Shown here: piece after piece, positions 37,855 through 46,997 of the stretch
Position numbering within the stretch: position 1 is the first letter of the stretch
Layout of the letters: every line of letters starts with the position of its first letter
DNA from: Parvularcula marina
GTDB lineage: Bacteria; Pseudomonadota; Alphaproteobacteria; Caulobacterales; Parvularculaceae
Assembly: GCF_003399445.1 (NCBI RefSeq)
Contig: NZ_QUQO01000001.1
Location: 2,043,001-2,107,000 of the forward strand
Length of the DNA stretch: 64,000 nt
Direction: 5' to 3'
Notes under the pieces: generated by a model
Told to the model about the DNA's origin: nothing
Databases searched by the model: none
What the model saw: the letters and a program-made list of their open reading frames with translations, nothing else
Position numbers and translations under genes: made by a program

Positions 37855-38562
37855 TTATGCTGACTGGTCGGCAATCTCTTCGAGAGCATCGACACGGAAG
37901 AGGGTGATCAGCCCGCCGGAGCCGCCAAGCAGGCCGTCATCTTCCCAGACTTTGAGCTGGCGGTTCACATTCTCCCGCATCAGGCCGGCATGAGCGCCTA
38001 GATTGGCCTGGCTCAGCTTGATATCGACGAGGATGCCGCCTTCGGGTTGCGGCTTGCCATATTGCTCGGCGAGGCGGAGCAACGCGCGCGCAAGCCGTGG
38101 GCCTGCCTGCAATGTCGTCATCTCCTCAACGAACTCGTCCGTTTTGCGAAGGCGTCCGCAAAGGACGCCGATAATGTTGAGGGCGACTTTCGGGTGGGTC
38201 TCAAGATAGCTGATGAAACCTGTCCGGCCGATCACAAGGACACGGCTCTCTTCGATCGTGATGGCGCTCGCTGTTCGGAGGCCGCCGTCGAGGACGGCAA
38301 TCTCACCAAGGACTTCACCGGGGCCCATGAAGGCCAGCACGGTTTCCTTGCCGCCTTGCGAGGTCGTGCAGATTTTGATCCGGCCGGAGAGCACGACATA
38401 CATGTTCTCGGCATCTTCGCCCTGACGGCAGATCGCCTGCCGCCCCTTGAAGATCTTGATCTGGGAAATCGCGATCAGGTCATCGAGACCGTCATCGTCG
38501 ATACCGGCGAAGAACGCATGCTGCCGCAATTCAAAGCGGATGCTCGCCTGTTTATCGATCAT
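37855..38562 (-). CDS. CRP-family transcription regulator with cyclic-nucleotide pocket
   Basis: About 235 residues. The cNMP domain shows GEVLGEIAVLDGGLRTASA, with G86-E87 and R96-T97 at the positions that hold cAMP in E. coli CRP (GE and RS). The winged HTH reads SQANLGAHAGLMRENVNRQLK; its recognition helix RENVNR keeps the R-E-x-x-x-R pattern of CRP (RETVGR), predicting TGTGA half-sites. There is no N-terminal Cys cluster, so it is not FNR. ATG 38562 is used; ATG 38583 and TTG 38601 are alternatives. It sits beside a cyclase/phosphodiesterase locus. Confidence 0.88.
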   Translation of the reverse strand: MIDKQASIRFELRQHAFFAGIDDDGLDDLIAISQIKIFKGRQAICRQGEDAENMYVVLSGRIKICTTSQGGKETVLAFMGPGEVLGEIAVLDGGLRTASAITIEESRVLVIGRTGFISYLETHPKVALNIIGVLCGRLRKTDEFVEEMTTLQAGPRLARALLRLAEQYGKPQPEGGILVDIKLSQANLGAHAGLMRENVNRQLKVWEDDGLLGGSGGLITLFRVDALEEIADQSA

Positions 38563-38692
38563 GCCTCGTGCCCAAACCGCCATAGATCGGCGGCCCCTCA
38601 ACGGGGGTGGGAGCGCCCCCGCGGCTGCTAAATTCGCATAACTCTAAGCGATTATTCGGAAAAACGCACGTGTCACGAAACAGTTGAACTGC

Positions 38693-38715
38693 AGCGGGCC
38701 GCAACAGGGCCCGCT
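38693..38715 (-). repeat. hairpin between the FecR gene and the CRP gene
   Basis: AGCGGGCC (38693-38700) pairs with GGCCCGCT (38708-38715). It lies just after the FecR stop on the minus strand; no T-run. Confidence 0.45.
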
Positions 38716-38736
38716 CCATTACTCAAGCTAAGGCGC

Positions 38737-39702
38737 TTACTGGTCGCCCATGCACTCCAGCGAGCCGAAATCGTCGATCACGCCGCCCTGACCGCCATCC
38801 AGAATGATGCCGCCATCGGTGACGGGAATGCCGTCAAAGACGGGGCAGGCCATGGTTGGCCGTTCCACCACATTCTCCTCTTCAGGTTCCTGCGGTTCGG
38901 GCTCAACGGGCTCTTCTTCGACCACGACATTTGATTGCGGGATCTGGATATCCGGGACAGGCGAGACAGGCTCACCCGTCGGCACGGAGACCACTTGCTG
39001 GCCAAAGCTCTGCACAGCCTGCTGCGGCAGCGGGAACGGGCCTATAGGCGCAGCGCCCGGGCCGGGGATAAAGACCGCTGAATTGGTCCGTGTCAGCGTG
39101 ACGGTGCCATTCGGCGTCGTGATCGTGACCTCGCCTTCGCGGGTGAGGTTGTCACCGGTGGTCGTGCTCGGGCCACGGAGGACGAGGATCGTTGCCTCCG
39201 GGCCGGTGGGTACGCCTTCGAACTGGCCCTCGAGGCCGGAAAGCTGACGGACAGCATCCTCACCGACGGCGCCTTCAACGATCGTCCCGCGGATCCCCAT
39301 GGACGCGACGGGCGTTTCGATGCGGACATTCTCAGGGTTCTTGGCCGTGCGGCCTGACATGAAGCGGAACGCGCCTTTGGTGACGCGGGCCGTCATTTCG
39401 CCGGCATCGCTTTCGGGGTCATAGACGAACTCATCGACGACCAATTCAGCCCGCGGGCCGACGGTAAAGACGGTCTGGTCGACAAGCAGCATCTGCATGG
39501 CCGAATTGTCGCCTGACGTGATCAGGTCGCGCATCTTGATGCCGGTGCCTACAGCTGCGGCGCGGCTGGTGTCTTCATCCTCGCTCTGGACGGAGACTTC
39601 GTTACGGATGGCGGAGGCCTTGCCGATTTCCTGAGCGGCGGCAGCGCAAAGGCTGGAAGCCAGCAGAAGTGCGGTAGTGAGGCGTGTGATCGTCATGGTC
39701 AT
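38737..39702 (-). CDS. FecR-domain periplasmic protein
   Basis: 321 residues with a signal peptide (TRLTTALLLASSLCAAAAQ). A FecR domain follows (about 45-150), with NSAMQMLLVDQTVFTVGPRAEL and ASMGIRGTIVEGAV. The C-terminal third is a Pro/Glu/Val-rich linker with a pair of Cys at the end. It is encoded just after the outer-membrane TPR/barrel protein and divergently from the CHASE2 cyclase, a combination consistent with envelope sensing feeding the cyclase (inference). Confidence 0.85.
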   Translation of the reverse strand: MTMTITRLTTALLLASSLCAAAAQEIGKASAIRNEVSVQSEDEDTSRAAAVGTGIKMRDLITSGDNSAMQMLLVDQTVFTVGPRAELVVDEFVYDPESDAGEMTARVTKGAFRFMSGRTAKNPENVRIETPVASMGIRGTIVEGAVGEDAVRQLSGLEGQFEGVPTGPEATILVLRGPSTTTGDNLTREGEVTITTPNGTVTLTRTNSAVFIPGPGAAPIGPFPLPQQAVQSFGQQVVSVPTGEPVSPVPDIQIPQSNVVVEEEPVEPEPQEPEEENVVERPTMACPVFDGIPVTDGGIILDGGQGGVIDDFGSLECMGDQ

Positions 39703-39721
39703 ATTCTCCCCGTCACGTCCC

Positions 39722-40990
39722 TCAGAAGCGGTAAATCAGGCGGAATTCCCCGCCATAGCTGTCGAAATCAAAGACCGTCTGGTTGGAGGACCGGTCAGAC
39801 CGCGTTGCGGCCAGCTCGATGAGGACTGGATCAAGCCAGGCGGCCTTGTCGCCGGTGAGCTCAGTGACCGGCACGCCGTAAGCGACGCGCGTATACCAGA
39901 ACTCGTCGGCGCGCGTGCCCTTATACTCATAGTCCCGATAGATGAGGTTCGAGCTCAGATAGCTGCCATTCTGCCAGAAGACGCTGAAACTGCCTGCTCC
40001 GCCAAGGAATGTGTACGCGAAGAGATCCTCGAAGGCGTCCTCATCGACCATCTTGTCGCGATAGGAGACGCCGAGCGAGCCGCGGAACATGGGTGAGAAA
40101 ACATGCGAGACGGTCAGAGAGGCGTCGGCGCGGGCGCCATCGCGGAAGTCCGAATTGTCGCCGGTGCCAAAGACGTTTGAGTAATTCTGGTCATGGTATC
40201 CAACCTGGAGGGTCCCGCGTGTCCGCGGAGTGAAGTCCCGCATGATCCGCGCCTGAACGCCAAGCTCATCCAGATATCCATCACCGCCGATGATGACAGT
40301 CCGACCGGACACGTTTGCGCGCCAGTCCATAAGGCCGGTCTCCCCGGCCACACCCGCGCGGGCGCTGGCAATCAGAAATTCCGAGAATTCGTCATCCTCA
40401 AACTGTTTGAAATAGGCATCGCCCTCACCGAACAGGCGAAGCTCGCTCGTGTCACTGAGGTCGTGTTCGACTTTCGCCCGGCCCCGAAGGACCAGAGAGA
40501 ACTGATCGACACTTTCAATCGTCAGCCCATCTTCGGCGAGTTGGGAGCCCGCATTTTCGTCATAGCCAAGGCCCGCTGAAACGCGACCGGAAATCCTCGT
40601 GCGTTGTGTCTTCTCATTGGAGGCCGTGCGATAGCGTTCGACCTCAGCCAGCGCCTCAGCGGAGAAGTCGCGGCCTTCGAGAAGGTCCGCTTCGCGTTTC
40701 GCGGCGGTGTAGTCCCCAAGCTGGAAGAGCACGCTGGCATAAAGCAGCCGGGCTTCATCCCAGTTCGGCTCATCAATCAGCAGACGCTCGAGCGTAGCGG
40801 CGGCGGCGAGAAGGTCGCCAGCTTCCACGCGCTGTTGGGCGTAAGTGATGTTGAGCTGCTGGTCGGATGGATTGTTCAACACCTGCTGGAAGGTGATCTC
40901 TTCCTGCGCCGAGGCGTTGCTGATTCCGGAAATACAAAGCGACGTCGCTGTTGCCAGCGAAATCGTGATGACGTGCTTGAAAACCCCCAC
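39722..40990 (-). CDS. TPR plus outer-membrane beta-barrel protein
   Basis: 422 residues: signal peptide ending in NASAQ, TPR-like helices (about 40-125: ITYAQQRVEAGDLLAAAATLERLL...) and a C-terminal region of alternating beta strands ending in phenylalanine (LIYRF), a BAM signal. The architecture resembles Slam/DUF560-type surface-assembly modifiers, but that assignment is tentative. The gene starts 163 bases from the divergent cyclase gene and lies upstream of the FecR gene in a probable two-gene operon. Confidence 0.75.
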   Translation of the reverse strand: MGVFKHVITISLATATSLCISGISNASAQEEITFQQVLNNPSDQQLNITYAQQRVEAGDLLAAAATLERLLIDEPNWDEARLLYASVLFQLGDYTAAKREADLLEGRDFSAEALAEVERYRTASNEKTQRTRISGRVSAGLGYDENAGSQLAEDGLTIESVDQFSLVLRGRAKVEHDLSDTSELRLFGEGDAYFKQFEDDEFSEFLIASARAGVAGETGLMDWRANVSGRTVIIGGDGYLDELGVQARIMRDFTPRTRGTLQVGYHDQNYSNVFGTGDNSDFRDGARADASLTVSHVFSPMFRGSLGVSYRDKMVDEDAFEDLFAYTFLGGAGSFSVFWQNGSYLSSNLIYRDYEYKGTRADEFWYTRVAYGVPVTELTGDKAAWLDPVLIELAATRSDRSSNQTVFDFDSYGGEFRLIYRF

Positions 40991-41153
40991 GGTTTTCTCC
41001 CCCGCTGACTGCTGCTCTTTCGTACCCCTCTGGGGTGTGTGCCGTCAACGACATAACCCTAAAATGGGAAGTCCAGAACATCAGTGATGCTGGACGGGCA
41101 CAAACTTAACGGTTACCGTTTAAGCCGCAGGCGAGGGGCTGAGAGAGCGGGGC

Positions 41154-43538
41154 ATGGCGAAGCGTTCCAGATTGATGCGCATGGGATGGCGCAAACGCGC
41201 GCTTCCGGCTGCGGCCGGGCTCATCGTGCTCGTCCTGACAGCGGCTATCCATTATTATAATCCCCTTTCCCTGAACCGTTTTGGCGACCAGCTGATGGAC
41301 CAGTTCCAGCGTTGGGAACCCCGTGAGTATCAGGATGTTGGTGTCCGGGTTGTCGATATCGACGAGGACTCGATCGACCGCATCGGCCAGTGGCCTTGGC
41401 CGCGCACGCAGATCGCCGAGATGACCCAGCGCATGTTTGAGGCAGGCGCAGGCGGCGTGGCCTACGACATCGTCTTTTCTGAAGCGGATCGGACCTCGCC
41501 TGAAAATTTGCGCCCCACACTGATTAAAGGCGGCGCGACCGAAGAAGTGCTTGCGGGGCTCGAGCAATACCGCCCGCATGACGAAGTGTTCGGCGAAAAG
41601 CTCGGCGTGCTGAGTGAGCTCGGTGGCGCGGTCATCATGGGCTATTTCTTCGAGTATTTCGAGGGCCCGGACATGCAGCCGAAACGGCTTTATGGTCCAT
41701 CCAGTGCCGGGGAAGTGCCTGTCCAAGCTCTGCCCAGATATGTCAGTGTGACGGACTCAATTCCTGTTATTAATGACAATGCCTATGATGCGGGTTTCGT
41801 CAGCACGCCGAAAGACCCCGATGGCATCGTGCGCAAGGCAGCGCTGCTGGCCTATCTCGATACGGGCACGCCTGCGGATGACCCCTTCGCCATCCTCGAT
41901 GTCTATCCCTCGCTCTCGCTTGCGATGTATCGCTTCTTCCTTGAGGCGACGGCGGACACGACCGCGAAGGTCCGTGATGCCCGCGGCTACCGGATCGAGA
42001 CTTCGACGGGCTCAGGCGAGATCGGCGCCAATGTCTCACAGATTGCGGGTATTCGCTTTGGCGAGAAGCTGGTGCCGACAACAGCCAAGGGCGAGCTGCT
42101 AGTTCATTTCACCGAAGGGCGTGAGAACCGGGTCATCCCCGCATGGAAACTGCTCGACCCGGATGTTAGCATCGAGGAGCTTGAAAAAGACTTCCTTCTG
42201 AAAATGACGGATGCGGATGGCAATGAAAGCTACCGGCCGACCCTCGTTTATGTCGGCACCGGGGCGCAGGGGCTTTATGACCTTGTTGCAACGCCGCTCG
42301 AGCCGACCCTGCCTGGAGTGCTGGTTCATGCTCAGGCAACTGAGCAGATGCTGCTCGGTCACTTCCTGACAAAGCCGGACTGGGCGCCGGGTGTGCGTCT
42401 CCTCAGCCTGCTGCTGGGCGGTTTGATCCTGATCCTGATTGTCCCAATCGCCGGCCCGCTGCGCAGTGGTCTTGTCGCGGTCCTGATTATTGGCGGGCTC
42501 TTTTTTGTTTCCTGGGAGCTTTACGTCAATCAGCGGACCCTTTTCGACCCGGTCTATCCGGCCATCGCGCTGGGGCTCGTCTACCTGATAACGTCGACCA
42601 GTAGCTTCATCCTGACGGAGGCGGAGAAATCCCACATCAATGGGGCCTTCTCCCGATATCTCTCGCCGGATATGGTCGCGAAGATCGCTGACGATCCGGG
42701 CTCGCTGGAACTCGGCGGTGAGAACCGCGACATGACGATCCTGTTCTCGGATATTCGCGGCTTCTCGAAGATTTCCGAAGGCATGACCTCGGCCGAGCTG
42801 ACCAGTTTCCTGAACCGCTATCTGACGCCGATGACGCAGATTCTGATGAGCCACAAGGCGACCGTCGATAAGTATATCGGCGATGCGGTGATGGCATTCT
42901 GGAACGCGCCGCTGGATGACCCTGAGCATCATCGGAACGCAGCCCTTTCCGCGCTCGAGATGATGGATCGTCTTGCGGAAATGAATGCGGCCCGGAGTAA
43001 TCCGCAGGCGCCGGAAAGTGAAAAACTGCCGGTTGAGACAACAATCGGGATCGGTCTTTTCTCTGGCGACTGTTCGGTCGGCAATATGGGTTCGGACCAG
43101 CGGTTTGACTATTCCGTACTCGGCGATGTCGTGAACACGTCATCGCGTCTTGAGGGTATGACCAAGCAATATGGCGTCGGCATCCTTGTGGGGGATTCGA
43201 CGGCAGAACATCTTGGTGAGTTTGCCCTGATTGAACTCGACCGGGCGAAAGCCGTCGGCAAGGATAGCTGGCTGACGATTTTCGCTCTCGTCGGGGATGA
43301 GCAGGTGGCGAATGATCCCGCATTCGCCAAGCTGCTCGAGCTTCAGTCAAAGTTCCTTGCGACCTATCGCGAGCAGAACTTTGAGGAAGCTTTAACCATG
43401 ATCGGGGAACTCTCCCGATTGGGCGCAGGTTTTGGGCTCGGGAAACATTACACAATCATGCAGGAGCGGATTGAGGCATATCTGGTGGATCCGCCGCCAC
43501 AGGACTGGGAAGGCGTCTATGTGTTGCGGCAAAAATAA
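41154..43538 (+). CDS. CHASE2-domain class III adenylate cyclase
   Basis: 794 residues: TM1 (about 20-38), extracytoplasmic CHASE2 sensor (about 45-390; RVVDIDEDSIDRIGQWPWPR), three TM segments (about 418-490) and a class III cyclase domain (about 525-710). Metal Asp occur in ILFSDIRGF and YIGDAVMAFW. The purine Lys lies in VDKYIGD, and the motif FDYSVLGDVVNTSSRLE carries the adenine-selecting Asp and the transition-state Asn/Arg. These features predict cAMP synthesis in response to a periplasmic or membrane signal. Confidence 0.92.
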   Translation: MAKRSRLMRMGWRKRALPAAAGLIVLVLTAAIHYYNPLSLNRFGDQLMDQFQRWEPREYQDVGVRVVDIDEDSIDRIGQWPWPRTQIAEMTQRMFEAGAGGVAYDIVFSEADRTSPENLRPTLIKGGATEEVLAGLEQYRPHDEVFGEKLGVLSELGGAVIMGYFFEYFEGPDMQPKRLYGPSSAGEVPVQALPRYVSVTDSIPVINDNAYDAGFVSTPKDPDGIVRKAALLAYLDTGTPADDPFAILDVYPSLSLAMYRFFLEATADTTAKVRDARGYRIETSTGSGEIGANVSQIAGIRFGEKLVPTTAKGELLVHFTEGRENRVIPAWKLLDPDVSIEELEKDFLLKMTDADGNESYRPTLVYVGTGAQGLYDLVATPLEPTLPGVLVHAQATEQMLLGHFLTKPDWAPGVRLLSLLLGGLILILIVPIAGPLRSGLVAVLIIGGLFFVSWELYVNQRTLFDPVYPAIALGLVYLITSTSSFILTEAEKSHINGAFSRYLSPDMVAKIADDPGSLELGGENRDMTILFSDIRGFSKISEGMTSAELTSFLNRYLTPMTQILMSHKATVDKYIGDAVMAFWNAPLDDPEHHRNAALSALEMMDRLAEMNAARSNPQAPESEKLPVETTIGIGLFSGDCSVGNMGSDQRFDYSVLGDVVNTSSRLEGMTKQYGVGILVGDSTAEHLGEFALIELDRAKAVGKDSWLTIFALVGDEQVANDPAFAKLLELQSKFLATYREQNFEEALTMIGELSRLGAGFGLGKHYTIMQERIEAYLVDPPPQDWEGVYVLRQK

Positions 43539-43574
43539 AAGTCGCGGATCCCAGATGATGCGGGAGGAGACCCC

Positions 43575-44429
43575 ATGCTGATCGCTCAGATCACGGATCT
43601 GCATATTGGCACCGGCAACGATATCGGGGCCGAGGACAATTACCATCGCCTGCTCGCGGTGTTTGAGACCCTGTCCAAACTCAAGCGCAAGCCGGATGTC
43701 TATATTGCGACAGGGGATCTGACCGAAATCGGATCGGTTGCGGCCTATAAACTCCTCAAGCAGATGATTGATGAGGTAAATCCCGGCGTGCCGGTGCTGC
43801 CATGCCTCGGCAATCACGATGTCACCGAGAACTTCAAAAAGGTCTTCGGCAAGACGCATATCCATGAGGGCTTCTGTCAGTATTCGGTCGATCTCGGCGA
43901 TGTCTGGCTGGTTGTCACCGATACGCATGACGAAACCATTCATGGCGGCGCCTTTGATGAGGCGCGGGCGGACTTTCTTGATCGCGCAATTGAGGAGGCC
44001 AATGGCCGCCCGGTGCTGCTAGCCATGCACCATCCGCCCTTTGTCACCGGCATCGACTGGATGGGGGCGCGCAATTACGAAGAGCCATGGCTGGTTCAGG
44101 TGCGCGACGTCATCAAGCGCCACAGTAATGTGAAGAAGATCATCTGCGGGCATATTCACCGGACGATGGACCGGCCCTTCGCGGGCAGCTCCTGCATCGT
44201 TTCGTCCGCAACGGCTGCGCAGGTTCATTTGGAACTCGCGGCGATCACCTCATCGACGGCGGATGGCCGTCCGCTGATCGTTGATGAGCCGCCGGGCTTT
44301 GCGCTTCACTGGTGGGATGGCCGTGAATTCGTGACCCATCACGGGGTCGCTGGCGATTTTGATGTCATCCTCGAATATCATGACCGGTTCCGGAACGTGA
44401 TGCGGGATGTGTTCCACGTGCCTGAATAG
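43575..44429 (+). CDS. class III cyclic nucleotide phosphodiesterase (CpdA-like)
   Basis: 284 residues of the calcineurin-like metallophosphoesterase fold. All ligands are visible: D8-x-H10, GD 47-48, GNHD 79-82, H152 in MHHPPF and GHIH 192-195. With the DxH start and close spacing it groups with CpdA/Icc enzymes that hydrolyse 3',5'-cAMP. Its place directly behind an adenylate cyclase (36 bases) supports that role. GGAGGAG precedes the ATG. Exact specificity is inferred. Confidence 0.85.
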   Translation: MLIAQITDLHIGTGNDIGAEDNYHRLLAVFETLSKLKRKPDVYIATGDLTEIGSVAAYKLLKQMIDEVNPGVPVLPCLGNHDVTENFKKVFGKTHIHEGFCQYSVDLGDVWLVVTDTHDETIHGGAFDEARADFLDRAIEEANGRPVLLAMHHPPFVTGIDWMGARNYEEPWLVQVRDVIKRHSNVKKIICGHIHRTMDRPFAGSSCIVSSATAAQVHLELAAITSSTADGRPLIVDEPPGFALHWWDGREFVTHHGVAGDFDVILEYHDRFRNVMRDVFHVPE

Positions 44430-44552
44430 GCAGGCGCGCTGGAGAAGTAAGAGACAGACAGAGCGTGCTGGTCTGGTGTGGGGACGCCAGGCTCGCGGGT
44501 TCTAAAGAGCGGGCAATTTTGGTAGGATTGCCCGGAGTGGGGACTGAATTTC

Positions 44553-46997
44553 GTGTCGGATAATTTTAAAGTCGCGATCATCGGCTCGGGCCCTGCGGGG
44601 CTCAGCGCGGCGGCACGCGCGGCGGCGCTCGGCATGTCCCATGTCCTGCTTGAGAAGACCGACCACCTCTCCGACACCATCTACAAATACCAGAAGGGCA
44701 AGCACATCATGGCGACGCCGGACCAGCTGGTCCTGCGCTCCGACATGTCCTTTGCTGCCGGGAAACGCGAAGACATCCTTGGCACCTGGGATAGTCAGGC
44801 GCTGTCCCAGAAGGTGAATGTCCGGCTCGACGCGGAAGTCCTCGATATTTCGGGCTCGAAGGGCAATTTCAAGATCCAGCTCAAGGGCGGCGATGAGATC
44901 AGTGCAGAGAACATCGTTCTCGGCATCGGCACGCAAGGCAACCCGAACAAGCTGCGCTGCCCCGGCGGCGACCAGCCCTTTGTCGGCTATCAGCTCGATG
45001 ACCCTGCCGAGCATCTCGACAAGCATATCATCGTCGTTGGTGGCGGGGATGCCGGGATCGAAAACGCGCTCGGGCTTGCCAATCCGGATCTCGGCAACAC
45101 CGTCACGCTGCTTCAGCGCTCGGACGGTTTTCCGCGGTCAAAGCCGGCCAACGTCGCGCTGCTCGAAGAGGCGCGGGCCGATGGACGCCTCGACTTCCTG
45201 ATCAGCGCGTCGCCCAAGGAACTTCTAGCCGACCGCATGATCGTCGAAGCGAAAGATGGCGAGATCGAGCTGCCCTGCGACATGGTCATTGCGCGTCTTG
45301 GCTCTGCGCCGCCGCGCAAACTGATCGAGGGATGGGGGATCGAGTTTACCGGCCCCGACCGTGAGGCCTATCCGATCCTGTCGGAAGAATTCGAAAGCGT
45401 TGTGCCGGGTATCTTCGTCATCGGCGCACTGGCGGGTTACCCGCTCATCAAGCACTGCATGAACCAGGGCTATGATGTCATTGAACGGATCAATGGCAAC
45501 AAATCTCTCAAGCCCGCCGACCAGCCGCTGCTAGAAGCGATCTTCAAGAAGGTCCCCGGCGGCAAGAGTGTCGATTACTGGATCGACCACCTGCGCAAAG
45601 ACGTGCCTATCTTCGAAGGCGTCAGCCGCCTTCAAATGCGCGAATTCCTGCTCGATTCCAGAATGCATGCGCCGAAGGCGGATGAAATCATCTTTCGCCG
45701 CAATCAGGCGGGCTCATCCCTCTGGGCGGTTGTCGATGGCTCGGTGCAGGTTGAGATCAATCCCAATGATACGCGCCAACGGGTTGAGCTGGGGGCGGGG
45801 CAGATCTTTGGTGAGATTGGCCTCATCTCCGGCCGGCCACGTTCGGCGACCATCCGTGCAGGACGCAATGCGATCCTGATTGAAGTGCCTCGCTCAGCAG
45901 CGCTCAAGCTGATCGACACCATCCCGGCGGTGAAACGCAAAGTCGACACCATCGCTACTGAACGCCAGATCCGCCAGATCTTCGGCAACGGCCTCGATGT
46001 GAAATGGATCGAGAAGCTCATTGCGAATGCGGAATATGTCGACGCCCCGGCGGGGATGACGATCATCGAGGAGGGCTCGGACGACCTCGACGTCTATATC
46101 ATCCGCTATGGCTCGGCGCTGGTGGAGAAGAATATCGGCGGCAAGGACGTCTTCCTCTCTTATGTGCCGGCGGGCGCCTATGTCGGGGAGATGGCGCTGT
46201 TCGAAAACCGTGTACGGACGGCCTCGGTCAAGACGGCGATCAAATCCCAGCTGATCCGCCTGTCGGGCGAGATCTTCGAGGAACTCTTATCGGCTGAGCC
46301 CGAACTGCGCGAACGCATCCGCGAAACCGTGGTCGAACGCCGCCGCCTCAATGCTTTCGTTGAAAGCAAGAAAGACAATTTCGATTCGGTCTCGGACTAT
46401 TACTCTCAGGTTGCGGACTTCCTCATCTCCGAAGGTCTTGGCGAGGCGACCGACGCGCTCCTGATCGATGAAAGTCTTTGCGTCGCGTGCGACAACTGCG
46501 AGCTGGCTTGCGCGGAAACCCATCAGGGCATCTCGCGTCTCGATCGTGAGGCGGGCCAGGCTTATGAGAGCATCCACGTGCCGACCTCATGCCGGCATTG
46601 CGAGCACCCGCACTGCATGACGGACTGCCCGCCCGACGCCATTCACCGCGGCGCGGATGGCGAGGTCTTTATCGACGAAACCTGTATCGGCTGCGGCAAT
46701 TGCCAGCGTTATTGTCCGTATGGGGTTATTCAGATGCAGAAGATCCCGCCGAAACGGCCGGGGCTTTTTGCCTGGTTCCTCTTTGGCTCCGGGCCGGGGC
46801 CGGGCCAGCCGAGCCAGAAATGGATCAATCAGAAAACCAAGGGCAAGGATGTCGGCAAATTCGCGGTCAAATGCGACATGTGCAAGGGCATCAAGGGCGG
46901 CCCGGCCTGCGTGCGCGCCTGCCCGACGGGCGCGGCCATCCGCGTCAGCCCTGAGAATTATCTGAACACGGTCAATAAGAATGGCGGGGGGCAATAA
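44553..46997 (+). CDS. flavoprotein-(cNMP-binding)2-polyferredoxin fusion
   Basis: 814 residues, GTG start. Residues 1-330: thioredoxin-reductase-like FAD/NAD(P)H fold (IIGSGPAGLSAA at 9-20, VVGGGDAGIENA at 161-172), but without the CxxC active site. 350-455 and 485-585: two cyclic-nucleotide-binding domains, each with intact phosphate pocket (G420-E421 with R430-S431; G545-E546 with R555-T556). 640-790: sixteen cysteines in four 4Fe-4S motifs (C643/646/649/653, C680/683/688/692, C711/714/717/721, C774/777/786/790). It looks like an NAD(P)H dehydrogenase allosterically gated by cAMP. First gene of a five-gene operon. Confidence 0.9.
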   Translation: MSDNFKVAIIGSGPAGLSAAARAAALGMSHVLLEKTDHLSDTIYKYQKGKHIMATPDQLVLRSDMSFAAGKREDILGTWDSQALSQKVNVRLDAEVLDISGSKGNFKIQLKGGDEISAENIVLGIGTQGNPNKLRCPGGDQPFVGYQLDDPAEHLDKHIIVVGGGDAGIENALGLANPDLGNTVTLLQRSDGFPRSKPANVALLEEARADGRLDFLISASPKELLADRMIVEAKDGEIELPCDMVIARLGSAPPRKLIEGWGIEFTGPDREAYPILSEEFESVVPGIFVIGALAGYPLIKHCMNQGYDVIERINGNKSLKPADQPLLEAIFKKVPGGKSVDYWIDHLRKDVPIFEGVSRLQMREFLLDSRMHAPKADEIIFRRNQAGSSLWAVVDGSVQVEINPNDTRQRVELGAGQIFGEIGLISGRPRSATIRAGRNAILIEVPRSAALKLIDTIPAVKRKVDTIATERQIRQIFGNGLDVKWIEKLIANAEYVDAPAGMTIIEEGSDDLDVYIIRYGSALVEKNIGGKDVFLSYVPAGAYVGEMALFENRVRTASVKTAIKSQLIRLSGEIFEELLSAEPELRERIRETVVERRRLNAFVESKKDNFDSVSDYYSQVADFLISEGLGEATDALLIDESLCVACDNCELACAETHQGISRLDREAGQAYESIHVPTSCRHCEHPHCMTDCPPDAIHRGADGEVFIDETCIGCGNCQRYCPYGVIQMQKIPPKRPGLFAWFLFGSGPGPGQPSQKWINQKTKGKDVGKFAVKCDMCKGIKGGPACVRACPTGAAIRVSPENYLNTVNKNGGGQ

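Noticed and set aside
38640-38700. CRP self-binding site upstream of the CRP-family gene
   Set aside because: Only a TGTCAC half-like sequence and a CAGTT/AACTG dyad are present; no TGTGA-N6-TCACA site.
44553-46997. Thioredoxin reductase annotation for the flavoprotein fusion
   Set aside because: The redox-active CxxC is absent and two CNB domains plus sixteen Fe-S cysteines are fused, so a thioredoxin reductase role is unlikely.
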